From the NCBI GenBank assembly GCA_027486765.1, contig JAIXOO010000245.1:1-50873 (forward strand): DNA of 50,873 nucleotides, in the 5' to 3' direction. Positions 8,195 to 16,162 of this stretch are shown piece after piece; positions within the stretch are counted from its first letter, which is position 1; each line of letters opens with the position of its first letter. The notes below the pieces were generated by a model. It was not told the origin of the DNA. It did no database searches and worked only from the letters and a program-made list of their open reading frames with translations. Source of the DNA: Saprospiraceae bacterium (GTDB lineage Bacteria > Bacteroidota > Bacteroidia > Chitinophagales > Saprospiraceae). Made by a program: the position numbers and the translations under genes.

Positions 8195-8914
8195 CTATGG
8201 TTTTGGATTGGCTGCCTGGTCAAAAAGCCAATATAATTGTCCGCTAGAGGGATTCACGTAAGTGGCGGGGAAAAGTTTGGCGTTTTGTTTGCCCCCCGTA
8301 ATGAGTTTTACTTTTTCGGTTTTGTCGTCACCGGTCACTAAAAAAACGACCCGCTCGGCGCGGTTGATGACTTGCATGGTCAGGGTTACCCGGGCCTGGC
8401 CAGATTCGGGGTGGGTAACTGCCTCACATACCCGCGCAGAAGCCAGTAAATCCAGGCGATTGGGGAAAATGGAAGCGGTATGGCCGTCGGCACCCATGCC
8501 GAGGAGCACCAGATCCAGTTTAGGTACACCATTTACGATAGGCAGGGTGTCGCGCAGTACTTGCGCGTAGCGTAGTGCTTCGTCCTCCGGGTCATCCTCG
8601 CCCTGGATGCGGAAGATGTTGGCCGCAGGAATGCCCAGGGGCAACAAAAGATGCTCCATGGCAGCGCGGTAGTTGCTTTCTGCATCTTCTGGAGACACAC
8701 AACGCTCGTCGCCCCAGTAAAACTTGATTTTTTGCCACTCAATTTTGTCGCGGTAGTTGGCCACCAGATAGTCAAAAATAAAAATGGGGGTACGGCCGCC
8801 GGACAGTGCGATGGAGAAGCTGTCTTTGGAGGCAACCAACTCACCGAGCCAATCGGCAAAGGTGCTGGTCAGTTCCGCTACGGAGGGGAAAGTGTTATGA
8901 GTAGTGAGCGTCAT
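8195..8914 (-). CDS. pgl: 6-phosphogluconolactonase
   Basis: 239-residue DevB/SOL-type 6-phosphogluconolactonase, hydrolysing 6-phosphoglucono-1,5-lactone to 6-phosphogluconate in the oxidative pentose phosphate pathway in the cytoplasm. Family signatures: ALSGGRTP near the N-terminus, FYWGDERCVSPEDAESNYR in the middle, and LVLLGMGADGHTASIFP, which holds the catalytic-site His. Length is normal. The ATG at 8914 is preferred over a TTG at 8974 because homologues begin at about this point. No zwf or gnd is beside it. A near-perfect Bacteroidota -7 box lies 49 nt upstream of the ATG. Confidence 0.9.
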   Translation of the reverse strand: MTLTTHNTFPSVAELTSTFADWLGELVASKDSFSIALSGGRTPIFIFDYLVANYRDKIEWQKIKFYWGDERCVSPEDAESNYRAAMEHLLLPLGIPAANIFRIQGEDDPEDEALRYAQVLRDTLPIVNGVPKLDLVLLGMGADGHTASIFPNRLDLLASARVCEAVTHPESGQARVTLTMQVINRAERVVFLVTGDDKTEKVKLITGGKQNAKLFPATYVNPSSGQLYWLFDQAANPKP

Positions 8915-8962
8915 TGTTTGGATTTGGGGTAAAGATAGGGAAGGAAAGCTGAAAAAGTGCTT

Positions 8963-8970
8963 CAAATTTA
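8963..8970 (-). promoter_or_regulatory. Putative -7 box of pgl promoter
   Basis: On the minus strand this reads TAAATTTG, an exact match to the Bacteroidota -7 consensus TAnnTTTG, 49 nt upstream of the pgl ATG. I see no clear TTTG at the -33 position, so support is moderate. Confidence 0.4.
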
Positions 8971-9109
8971 ACAATAGAGGTATGACATTATTAACTAATT
9001 TTGGATGTATATTGTATTGAAGATTAAAAAAGGAATATTGGCTTCGTGGATAGATTTTATTATTTACATCTTTGGCTTCTGCCGAAGAATATTTTAAAAA
9101 ATAAAAAGG

Positions 9110-10402
9110 CTACCCCCACCAAATCCTGAACCAAGTCCACCCATCCTCCTCAGTCCTTAAGGAAAACTTCCAGCCATGTCCCATCAAAATATCCCGGATC
9201 AAGGTCAGCCCAATGCCCTGGCCTTCAGTCTTGTTGCTAAAAAAAGGCGTAAATAAAAGGTGCTCATTGCCCTTGGGAATTGGAGCACCATTGTTGCGAA
9301 TGTTCAAACTGTTTGCCGCCAAGACCACTTCCACCTGCTGCCCAGCCACACAGGCCTCCAGTGCATTTTTCAGGACGTTGATCAACACCTGCTCCATTTG
9401 TTGCACATCCATTTTTACCCGTACAGGCTGTGGCGAAGGCATAAAACTCAACTGGACTCCTTTTTCTACAAACAAAGGCTGGTACAATGTCGTAGCATCT
9501 TGCAAGACCCCATTAAAATCCCGGTACTCCAACTGCGGCTGTGGCAGGCGCACCACATCAGCAAAGCGGCGCATGAATACATTGAGTCGTTCATTGCGGG
9601 AATGAGCCACAGCCAGGGCGGAAGAGAATTGATTTTCTTCCTGCTTCAAAAGATAACGCTGGGTGCTATCGATGATGGAATTGATGGCCCCCACGGTATT
9701 GTTGACCTCGTGGGCCATCATACGGATTACCTTGCCGTAGGCCTTTTTTTCGGAAGCCAGCAGCTCCTCGCTTAGCTCTTCCACCATGATGAAGGGGCGT
9801 TGAAAACCCCGATCCATAAAAAAGGAGCGTTGTACTTTGTAAGTTTCGATCCCGTTGATGGCGATGGTTTGGTGGTCACCGTTTTTTAAAGGAACCAGGT
9901 GGGGCGTCAGTGGGTGGCTCAAGGTAGCCAAGGGGCGATTGTGCCAACTTTGGTCCAGGGGCGACAAGCTCAATAAATCCTGGGCTTTAGGGTTGATTTC
10001 ACTCAAATGGTCGTCAAAATCCAGGATCAAAATGGCAATAGGTGACGCTTTGATCAGTTTTTCCAAAAAATAATGCTGCTCCGCCAATTGGGTGCGTTCG
10101 ATGCGTAGTTGTTCGATCATGCTGTTGTACACGGCGATGAGTTCATCCACTTCGCGGTTGCCCGTAGGCCGGAATGTGATGGAAAAATCCTGATCCCGAA
10201 TGGCCTCAATGCCCGATAAAATATACTGGAGTGGGCGGTGCACGTCCCGGAATATGGCATAAGAAAAATACAGCGATACCAACACCAAAAGCTCGGAGGC
10301 GATGAAGACAATTTTGTTCTCATACAGTACCCGGAAGGCCAGGTAAATGATCACCCCGTGCAAAACGAGGATCAAAAGGACGTATTTGATCCGCAAATTC
10401 AT
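9110..10402 (-). CDS. Sensor histidine kinase, NtrB/AtoS-like
   Basis: 430-residue membrane histidine kinase. Two hydrophobic segments at the N-terminus (about 7-25 and 32-50) are followed by a HAMP-like linker (RPLQYILSGIEAIRDQDF), a PAS-like domain (KASPIAILILDFDDHLSEINPKA), an H-box with the likely phospho-acceptor His in MAHEVNNTVGAI, and a HATPase domain with N-box NVLKNALEA, RNNGAPI and G-box GQGIGLTLIRDIL. The very short loop between the two membrane helices means almost no extracellular sensor, so it may sense in the membrane or through PAS. The ATG at 10402 is chosen; the longer frame runs into the upstream gene. It lies 4 nt downstream of a glycosyltransferase gene. No response regulator is adjacent. 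Confidence 0.88.
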   Translation of the reverse strand: MNLRIKYVLLILVLHGVIIYLAFRVLYENKIVFIASELLVLVSLYFSYAIFRDVHRPLQYILSGIEAIRDQDFSITFRPTGNREVDELIAVYNSMIEQLRIERTQLAEQHYFLEKLIKASPIAILILDFDDHLSEINPKAQDLLSLSPLDQSWHNRPLATLSHPLTPHLVPLKNGDHQTIAINGIETYKVQRSFFMDRGFQRPFIMVEELSEELLASEKKAYGKVIRMMAHEVNNTVGAINSIIDSTQRYLLKQEENQFSSALAVAHSRNERLNVFMRRFADVVRLPQPQLEYRDFNGVLQDATTLYQPLFVEKGVQLSFMPSPQPVRVKMDVQQMEQVLINVLKNALEACVAGQQVEVVLAANSLNIRNNGAPIPKGNEHLLFTPFFSNKTEGQGIGLTLIRDILMGHGWKFSLRTEEDGWTWFRIWWG

Positions 10403-10406
10403 GGCG

Positions 10407-11531
10407 TTAGCTTTTAACTGCTTGCAAAATAGTATAGATATCGGTGGCAGCTTTATCCCAGGAAAACTGTTGCCGTTGAACCTGGCCTTTTTTGACCAAA
10501 TCCTCCCGCAAGTCCGGTTCGTTCCAAATGCGCAACATTGCCCCCGCAATCTCCTCCACCTGATAGGGATCAACCAATAGCGCAGCCTCACCAGCTACTT
10601 CCGGCAAAGAAGAGGTGTTGGAAGTAATCACCGGGGTATCGGTACACAGGGCTTCCAAAACAGGAAGGCCAAAGCCTTCAAAAAAGGAAAGATAAGTCAA
10701 GGCCAGGGCCGAAGCCATCATTTCTGCCGCCGTTTCTTCGGAGAGGTAACCCAAAAAGAGGATGTCATCCCGGTAGGTGGAAGCGGCGTGCGCGGCGGTG
10801 ATTTCCTGCACCTGCCAGGCCAGTTTTCCAGCTATCAACAGTTTCACCTTCGCCTTACTTTTTTCCCGAAACAACTCATAGGCCCGCAGCAAACCAAGTA
10901 CGTTTTTACGCGGATGAATGGCACCCAAAAAGAAAAAATAATCCGCACCATTACTGAACTCAGTTTTCACTTTTGTTTTTTCGGCATCACTCAAGGGTTG
11001 AAAAATGGCCCGGGTGCCGTTGGGAACCACGGTAATCTTCTCCGCAGGTACCTGATAATGGGCAATCAGGTCTGTTTTACCGTGCTCAGCCACACAAACG
11101 ATGTGCTTGGCTTTTTTTAAAAACTTGGGGATAAAAAAACGGTAATAAGGTCGATGCATCCAGGCCACTTGCCGTGGGTAATGAAAATGAGCAATATCGT
11201 GGGTGGTCAACACCGTTGGAATGTCTGCCCGAAGGCTCAAAAAATTGTCGGGCGAAAAAAAGACATCCGCCTGCTCCTGCCTCAATATTTTGGGAACCTG
11301 CACATCAAACCAGTACCAAAAGGAGAAAAAATGCCGGGCTTTAGGGCCAATCACTACCGATTTTACATTTTTTCCGGTGACTAACCACTCAGCTTGAGGA
11401 CGGTCATAGATGAAAACAAACTGGTCTTCGGGGTGATTTTGCACCCAACGTTTGCACAATTCGTAGGTATACCAGCCGATTCCTTCCAGGTTACCCGTTT
11501 TTAAGAAGCGGGCATTGATGGCTATTTTCAA
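10407..11531 (-). CDS. GT4-family glycosyltransferase
   Basis: 374-residue GT-B glycosyltransferase of family GT4 (glycosyl transferases group 1), likely cytoplasmic and acting on a sugar-nucleotide donor in polysaccharide or glycolipid synthesis. The N-terminal Rossmann half starts MKIAINARFL with GIGWYTYEL. The C-terminal half has the donor-binding run FLGAIHPRKNVLGLLRAYE and the E-x7-E type motif in FFEGFGLPVLEALCTDTPVITSN. The start is TTG at 11531: an in-frame stop lies two codons upstream and the protein begins exactly where GT4 enzymes usually do. It is followed after only 4 nt by the histidine kinase gene, an unusual pairing suggesting one transcript. Acceptor and sugar are unknown. 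Confidence 0.85.
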   Translation of the reverse strand: MKIAINARFLKTGNLEGIGWYTYELCKRWVQNHPEDQFVFIYDRPQAEWLVTGKNVKSVVIGPKARHFFSFWYWFDVQVPKILRQEQADVFFSPDNFLSLRADIPTVLTTHDIAHFHYPRQVAWMHRPYYRFFIPKFLKKAKHIVCVAEHGKTDLIAHYQVPAEKITVVPNGTRAIFQPLSDAEKTKVKTEFSNGADYFFFLGAIHPRKNVLGLLRAYELFREKSKAKVKLLIAGKLAWQVQEITAAHAASTYRDDILFLGYLSEETAAEMMASALALTYLSFFEGFGLPVLEALCTDTPVITSNTSSLPEVAGEAALLVDPYQVEEIAGAMLRIWNEPDLREDLVKKGQVQRQQFSWDKAATDIYTILQAVKS

Positions 11532-11751
11532 CTTTTACTGTTTTTAATCGTTTCTAACTCGCACAAATTTGGTTAAATTTATGCGCTCAAAATGTTTTTT
11601 CCTTTACCCAAAGTAAATAAGTCCAGATCCTTATTCCGCTCGCTTTTCTCTTCCTGGTATTGATATAGTCCCACCTGAAACGTATTCATTGGATAGAAAA
11701 CTTGTTTTCAATACTACTATGCTGTATTGAGAGGCCAACATAAACATTACT

Positions 11752-12801
11752 ATGATAAACGTACAGTTGCTTAAACGCATTTGTGAAACCCCCGGTGCGC
11801 CGGGTTTTGAACACCGTATCCGCCAATTGGTGCTGAAAGAACTCCAAGATTTGGCCGATGAAGTGAGCATCGACAACATGGGCAATGTCATTGCCGTCAA
11901 AAGAGGGAAAGAGCGCAAACGGGCAATGATTGCTGCCCACCTCGACGAGATTGGCTTCATCGTCAACCATATTGATGACGAAGGTTTTCTCTTTTTCCAT
12001 CCACTCGGTGGGTTTGACCCCAAAACTCTGACCTCCCAACGGGTCATTGTACACGGCAACAAAGACGTCATTGGTGTAATGGGGTCCAAGCCCATCCACC
12101 TGATGAAGCCCGAAGAACGCAGCAAAGTAGTGCCCATTACGGATTATTACATCGATTTGGGTATGCGCAAGGAAGAAGTGCTGAAAATTGTTTCGATTGG
12201 CGACCCGGTCACCCGGGAACGGGAACTGATAGAAATGGGGGATTGTGTCAACAGCAAATCGCTGGACAATCGGGTGTCGGTATTCATTCTGCTCGAAACC
12301 CTACGTACACTAAAGGATCAAGAAGTACCTTACGACATCTATGCAGTATTTACCGTTCAGGAGGAAGTAGGCTTGCGCGGAGCTATTTCCGCCGCACATG
12401 GCATCGATCCCGATTTTGGATTTGGACTGGATGTGACCATTGCCTTTGACACCCCTGGCGCGCAGGCGCAAGAGGCTGTGACCAAATTGGGCAAAGGTGC
12501 AGGCATCAAAATTTTGGATGGAAGTGTGATCTCCGATTACCGCATGGTGCGTTACCTGAAGGAAATTGCGGATCGGCACAATATTCCCTGGCAACCAGAG
12601 ATCCTGCCAGCGGGCGGCACCGATACGGCCGGAGTACAACGTTATGGTAAAAAAGGAGCAATTGCGGGAGCGATTTCAATTCCCTTGCGGCACATCCACC
12701 AAACGATTGAAATGGCGAACAAAGCGGATATTCAACATTGTACTGACTTGCTGATTGTGGCTTTACAGCATTTGGATGAGTATAATTGGGAGTTTAGATA
12801 A
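11752..12801 (+). CDS. M42-family metallo-aminopeptidase
   Basis: 349-residue cytoplasmic zinc or cobalt aminopeptidase of family M42 (glutamyl aminopeptidase/FrvX/YsdC type, often mis-annotated as endoglucanase M). The expected metal ligands are visible: His in AAHLDEIGF, Asp in KSLDNRVS, the catalytic Glu pair in VQEEVGLRGA, Asp in GLDVTIAFD and His in PLRHIHQTIE. The PDZ-like insertion typical of the family occupies about residues 75-165. The ATG at 11752 is well placed. The gene is transcribed away from the glycosyltransferase across a 220-nt spacer and is followed directly at its stop codon by a large palindromic repeat. Confidence 0.9.
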   Translation: MINVQLLKRICETPGAPGFEHRIRQLVLKELQDLADEVSIDNMGNVIAVKRGKERKRAMIAAHLDEIGFIVNHIDDEGFLFFHPLGGFDPKTLTSQRVIVHGNKDVIGVMGSKPIHLMKPEERSKVVPITDYYIDLGMRKEEVLKIVSIGDPVTRERELIEMGDCVNSKSLDNRVSVFILLETLRTLKDQEVPYDIYAVFTVQEEVGLRGAISAAHGIDPDFGFGLDVTIAFDTPGAQAQEAVTKLGKGAGIKILDGSVISDYRMVRYLKEIADRHNIPWQPEILPAGGTDTAGVQRYGKKGAIAGAISIPLRHIHQTIEMANKADIQHCTDLLIVALQHLDEYNWEFR

Positions 12802-12935
12802 ATGAAAAATGAAAAATGAAAAATGAAAAATGAAAAATGAAAAATAGGCTACCGCAGCGACTTGGACAGATGGTGCTGAACAAGTTGCTGCGGTAGCCTA
12901 TTTTTCATTTTTCATTTTTAGTTTTTCATTTTTTT
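12802..12935. repeat. Long palindrome with (ATGAAAA)6 arm and GCTACCGCAGC core (element B)
   Basis: The element begins at the first base after the M42 peptidase stop codon. Six tandem ATGAAAA units (12802-12843) form the left arm and lead into GGCTACCGCAGC; the right side is GCTGCGGTAGCC followed by the complementary TATTTTTCAT units up to the stop of the convergent gene at 12936. The inner stem (12847-12866 with 12881-12898) pairs with about one mismatch. The core from 12848 to 12897 is 50 nt long and is homologous to the core of the palindrome at 16000-16124. Its place between two convergent stops fits a bidirectional terminator. Confidence 0.9.
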
Positions 12936-13313
12936 TCACTCTTTATCAAACCTCAGCTCCTGGACATAATACTTGTCGCCTTCCACCCTTGCATAAATGT
13001 ATACGCGGAATGTACCAGCGGTAGTAGTCAGGTTGCCAATGCTGTACTGGGCTTCTTTGCCTTTGGATTGGCCCGTGTGCATTTGGCTAAAGGTTTGTGG
13101 TTTGTTTTTGCCAAAGAAAGTTTTTAGAATTTGTATGGCTTCAGTTTTGCCGTACACATTCTCCTGTTCCAAAATGGCAATTTCTACCGATTTGTCCAGG
13201 TATGGTTCCAAAGCAGTCACGTTACCCGTGCTGATGGCTTTGGTGATGCTGTCGAGAGCGAGCTGCTGGTCCCAGATCATCAGGGTTACCAGCAATATGA
13301 ACATGCTTTTCAT
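12936..13313 (-). CDS. DUF4783-type small exported protein
   Basis: 125-residue protein resembling the Bacteroidota DUF4783 family, which has an NTF2-like (cone-shaped alpha+beta) fold. An N-terminal hydrophobic segment of about 20 residues is likely a signal peptide, so it probably acts in the periplasm or on the surface. The body has the family pattern: a helical ITKAISTGNVTALEPYLDKSVEIAIL segment, then KTEAIQILKTFFGKNKP and a beta-rich C-terminal half ending VQELRFDKE. No catalytic residues can be named and the role is unknown. The ATG at 13313 is clear. It converges on the M42 peptidase gene, and the shared 3' end is a long palindrome. Confidence 0.75.
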   Translation of the reverse strand: MKSMFILLVTLMIWDQQLALDSITKAISTGNVTALEPYLDKSVEIAILEQENVYGKTEAIQILKTFFGKNKPQTFSQMHTGQSKGKEAQYSIGNLTTTAGTFRVYIYARVEGDKYYVQELRFDKE

Positions 13314-13689
13314 AGTCGTCCTTTTATGGGTTGAGGCCGACCGCTTGGTTTTAAAGAGAACGATCGACCTTGAAAAAGTAGAGTTTCATCATCATGATTT
13401 ACCTCCTTCACGTTTGGTTCAGCTAGAAGTGTTTTGAGCCTTTTGATTTGTTCCACGTTTGGTTGCAAATCTTAAAAGCTTGCACTTCTGCTTGTTTTCT
13501 CATTTCTGACGCAATCGTCGGGTGATAGTAACATTTTTTTTTCGAACAGTCAAATAGAGAACGACTTTTTTGCCCTTCGCATTGTTTTTACAAGAGAAAA
13601 AGGCTTTCTCCGTTCTAACTCTCAATAGCTTGTGTTAATTTCGGCGCGAAATCCTTTTTATAGGTATTCAACTAGACGATAAACCAAAC
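13314..13689. other. 376-nt intergenic region upstream of gpmI
   Basis: No credible gene on either strand. It separates two divergent starts, so it should hold both promoters. Visible items: two direct copies of CACGTTTGGTT at 13409-13419 and 13454-13464 (45 nt apart), a small hairpin GAGAAA-TTTCTC at 13594-13610, and a weak gpmI -7 candidate TAATTTCG around 13636. None is strong enough to call as a site on its own. Confidence 0.5.
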
Positions 13690-15222
13690 ATGAGCACAAA
13701 AAAAGTTCTTCTGGTCATTATGGATGGATGGGGCTTGGGACAAGTAGCTGACTCTGATGCTATTTTACAAGCCAATACTCCTTTCGTAGATGCTTTAAAT
13801 CAACAATACCCCCATGCTACCCTGGTGACCTACGGCGAATTGGTGGGCTTGCCCGATGGGCAAATGGGCAATTCAGAAGTGGGACATCTCAATATCGGCG
13901 CTGGCCGGGTAGTATACCAGGAGTTGGCCCGCATCAACAAGGCGGTCCGAGAGCGCGAACTCAACCAGAATCCAACCTTGCTTAAGGCCATTCAATACGC
14001 CAAAGACAACGGCAAACCCTTCCACATCATGGGGCTGGTATCCGACGGTGGGGTGCATTCGCACATCAACCACCTCAAAGCCATCATTGATATTGTAGAA
14101 GAACAGGGCTTAAAGCAGGCTTATATCCACGCTTTCACAGATGGGCGTGACTGTGACCCTAAAAGCGGCCTGGGTTTCCTGCAAGAAATCGTTGATTATA
14201 CTGCCAATAAAGCGACCAAACTGGCTTCTGTAGTGGGGCGCTATTATGCCATGGACCGCGACAAACGGTGGGAACGGGTCAAACTGGCTTACGACTTGAT
14301 GGTCAACGGCCAGGGTGAAGCCACGACCGACGTGATCAGTACCTTCGCAGCGCGCTACGCCGCTAACGAAACCGATGAATTCATCAAACCCATCCTGTGC
14401 ACCGATGCGGAAGGGCAGGCTTTGGCCAAAATTCAGGATGGCGATTCCCTGCTGTGTTTCAATTTTCGCACCGACCGCCCACGGGAAATCTCGCAGGTGT
14501 TGACCCAGACTGATTTCCCCGACTTTGGTATGCACAAATTGAACCTGCACTACGTCACCATGACGAGTTATGATGAAACGTATCAAAACGTGGATGTCAT
14601 TTTCCAAAATGATAACCTCATCAACACCCTTGGTGAAGTATTGTCCAAAGCAGGGAAAACCCAGGTACGCATTGCGGAGACTGAAAAATATCCTCACGTG
14701 ACCTTCTTCTTCAACGGTGGTCGGGAAGAGCCTTTTGAGGGTGAGCGCCGCCTCTTGGTGCCTTCGCCTAAAGTGGCTACTTATGATCTCCAGCCCGAAA
14801 TGAGCGCAGCAGGCATTACCGATGCGATTGTGACCGACATCGTGCAAAGCCAGCCCGATTTCATTTGTCTCAACTACGCCAACGCCGATATGGTAGGCCA
14901 TACCGGGGTGTTTTCTGCGGCGATAAAAGCAGTAGAAACAGTTGATTCCTGCATGAACAAGCTGATCAATACCGCCCTGGACTACGACTACGATTGCATC
15001 ATCATCGCCGATCACGGAAATTCCGATTACCTGATCAACGAAGATGGGTCACCCAATACTGCCCATACCAAAAACCCGGTACCGATCATTTATGCCAGTG
15101 CACAGGCTGCTGATGCAAGGATAAAGGCCGGAAAATTGGCGGATATAGCCCCAACTATTCTCAACTTGATGGGCGTGCCTGCGCCAGTGGAGATGACTGG
15201 TGAGGTGCTGATCGAGCGCTAG
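13690..15222 (+). CDS. gpmI: 2,3-bisphosphoglycerate-independent phosphoglycerate mutase
   Basis: 510-residue cofactor-independent phosphoglycerate mutase, interconverting 3- and 2-phosphoglycerate in glycolysis and gluconeogenesis in the cytoplasm. It belongs to the alkaline phosphatase superfamily and uses two Mn ions. Seen: metal-binding MDGWG (Asp12), the phospho-serine motif MGNSEVGHLNIGAGR with Ser62, the substrate-binding FTDGRDCDPKS, FRTDRPREI, and the second metal cluster NYANADMVGHTG and IIADHGN. Length is exactly typical. The ATG at 13690 is clear. A 13-bp perfect hairpin starts 32 nt after the stop and probably ends the transcript. Confidence 0.95.
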   Translation: MSTKKVLLVIMDGWGLGQVADSDAILQANTPFVDALNQQYPHATLVTYGELVGLPDGQMGNSEVGHLNIGAGRVVYQELARINKAVRERELNQNPTLLKAIQYAKDNGKPFHIMGLVSDGGVHSHINHLKAIIDIVEEQGLKQAYIHAFTDGRDCDPKSGLGFLQEIVDYTANKATKLASVVGRYYAMDRDKRWERVKLAYDLMVNGQGEATTDVISTFAARYAANETDEFIKPILCTDAEGQALAKIQDGDSLLCFNFRTDRPREISQVLTQTDFPDFGMHKLNLHYVTMTSYDETYQNVDVIFQNDNLINTLGEVLSKAGKTQVRIAETEKYPHVTFFFNGGREEPFEGERRLLVPSPKVATYDLQPEMSAAGITDAIVTDIVQSQPDFICLNYANADMVGHTGVFSAAIKAVETVDSCMNKLINTALDYDYDCIIIADHGNSDYLINEDGSPNTAHTKNPVPIIYASAQAADARIKAGKLADIAPTILNLMGVPAPVEMTGEVLIER

Positions 15223-15253
15223 TGCATAAAAAATATTACGCTACGTAAAACGT

Positions 15254-15283
15254 TGTAGAGACGCACAGCCGTGCGTCTCTACA
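15254..15283. repeat. Perfect 13-bp palindrome (GTAGAGACGCAC type)
   Basis: TGTAGAGACGCAC, a 4-nt AGCC loop, then the exact complement. It sits 32 nt after the gpmI stop. From memory, very similar GTAGAGACG-type palindromes are scattered in many environmental bacterial genomes. It lacks a T-run on the plus strand, so a rho-independent terminator role is not certain. Confidence 0.85.
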
Positions 15284-15371
15284 GCGCCAGGGTCTACCTT
15301 AAATACAAACTGGTTGACATCAGGCAAAACCCAGGATACACCTAATAGTGTTTATGTGAAAAATTTGACTC

Positions 15372-15929
15372 ATGCCAAAATACATCCTTCTCTTTTTCGC
15401 CCTTGCCCTGATCGGGAGTTGCAACAACATCCAAGTAACAAAAAAACCGGGCACCAAAGAAGATCCCTATTTTTTTGATCTTGCCGGGTTCTTTAATGCC
15501 GAAATCAAGCAACTCAACAGCGCCCAAACGAAAGCCAACAAAACGGTCAAGTACAACGAAAAAGAGGATGTGTTATCCACTCAAAAACTGGACTACGAAA
15601 AAGAATTAGCCGTATTTGTACACTCCGACATCAATAAATTATCCTGGCGGGAAAAATACAGCGCGGATACACTGAAAGAAGGGGATGAAATCCGTTCGAT
15701 TACCTATAAAGCCCTGGATGATCAGCTCAAAACCCGAAAAATTGCCATTTCTTTTGATCAAAACCAGGTGTCACAAATCGCCATTGAGAACCGTTTGAAA
15801 AGTATCATGGCCAGTACCTGGCAGGAATTAGAATATTTACCGGGGAAAGGGTATCAGGTGCATGGCAAACAAAAAATGAGATTAGCTGGAGTGGATATGA
15901 TGGGGATAGAGGTGGAGTTTAAGGAATAA
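15372..15929 (+). CDS. Uncharacterised lipoprotein
   Basis: 185-residue protein with a lipoprotein signal: a hydrophobic stretch after MPKYILL and a lipobox Leu-Ile-Gly-Ser-Cys17. The mature part is charged and lysine-rich, with alternating predicted strands in the second half (EIRSITYKALDD, RKIAISFDQNQVSQIAIENRL) that suggest a small beta-rich domain. I do not recognise the family. The ATG at 15372 is the first usable start. The gene stands alone, after gpmI and convergent with the SusD gene; its 3' side carries a 48-bp-arm palindrome. Localisation to a membrane is well supported; function is not. Confidence 0.7.
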   Translation: MPKYILLFFALALIGSCNNIQVTKKPGTKEDPYFFDLAGFFNAEIKQLNSAQTKANKTVKYNEKEDVLSTQKLDYEKELAVFVHSDINKLSWREKYSADTLKEGDEIRSITYKALDDQLKTRKIAISFDQNQVSQIAIENRLKSIMASTWQELEYLPGKGYQVHGKQKMRLAGVDMMGIEVEFKE

Positions 15930-15999
15930 AATTGATTATCAGGTAATTGATGGGATTTTGGCTTAAGTAAATTTGTACATTGTTTGTTTTTAGTGAGTT

Positions 16000-16124
16000 A
16001 CGAGTTCCGAGTACATGAGTTTAGAGTTTAGAAGTGAGCTGCCGCAGTAACTTTGACCAAGGTCATGTCTAAGACGCTGCGGTAGCTCACTTCTAAACTC
16101 TAAACTCATGTACTCGTAACTCGT
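16000..16124. repeat. 48-bp-arm palindrome with GCTGCGGTAGC core (element C)
   Basis: Left arm 16000-16047 and right arm 16077-16124 are 48 nt each with two mismatches; the loop is 29 nt and contains its own TGACC-AA-GGTCA mini-hairpin. The outer arms are made of GAGTTTAGA and ACGAGT-type units. The core 16038-16086 (49 nt) aligns with the core at 12848-12897, sharing GCTRCCGCAG, ACTTKGAC and GCTGCGGTAGC, while the outer arms are unrelated. It lies between two convergent stops (15929 and 16163), consistent with a bidirectional terminator. Confidence 0.92.
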
Positions 16125-16162
16125 CACTCAAAAGAGCCTTTTGATCAAGGCTTCGAACCCCT

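Noticed and set aside
12802-12843. A coding start at the ATGAAAA repeats.
   Set aside because: Six ATG codons occur, but each frame meets a stop quickly and the run is one arm of a palindrome that pairs with 12900-12935.
14110-15015. A 301-codon frame opposite gpmI, and a 356-codon one opposite nadB (21453-22523).
   Set aside because: Both are antisense to strongly conserved enzymes, are rich in His, Val and Gly as expected of shadow frames, and show no family motifs.
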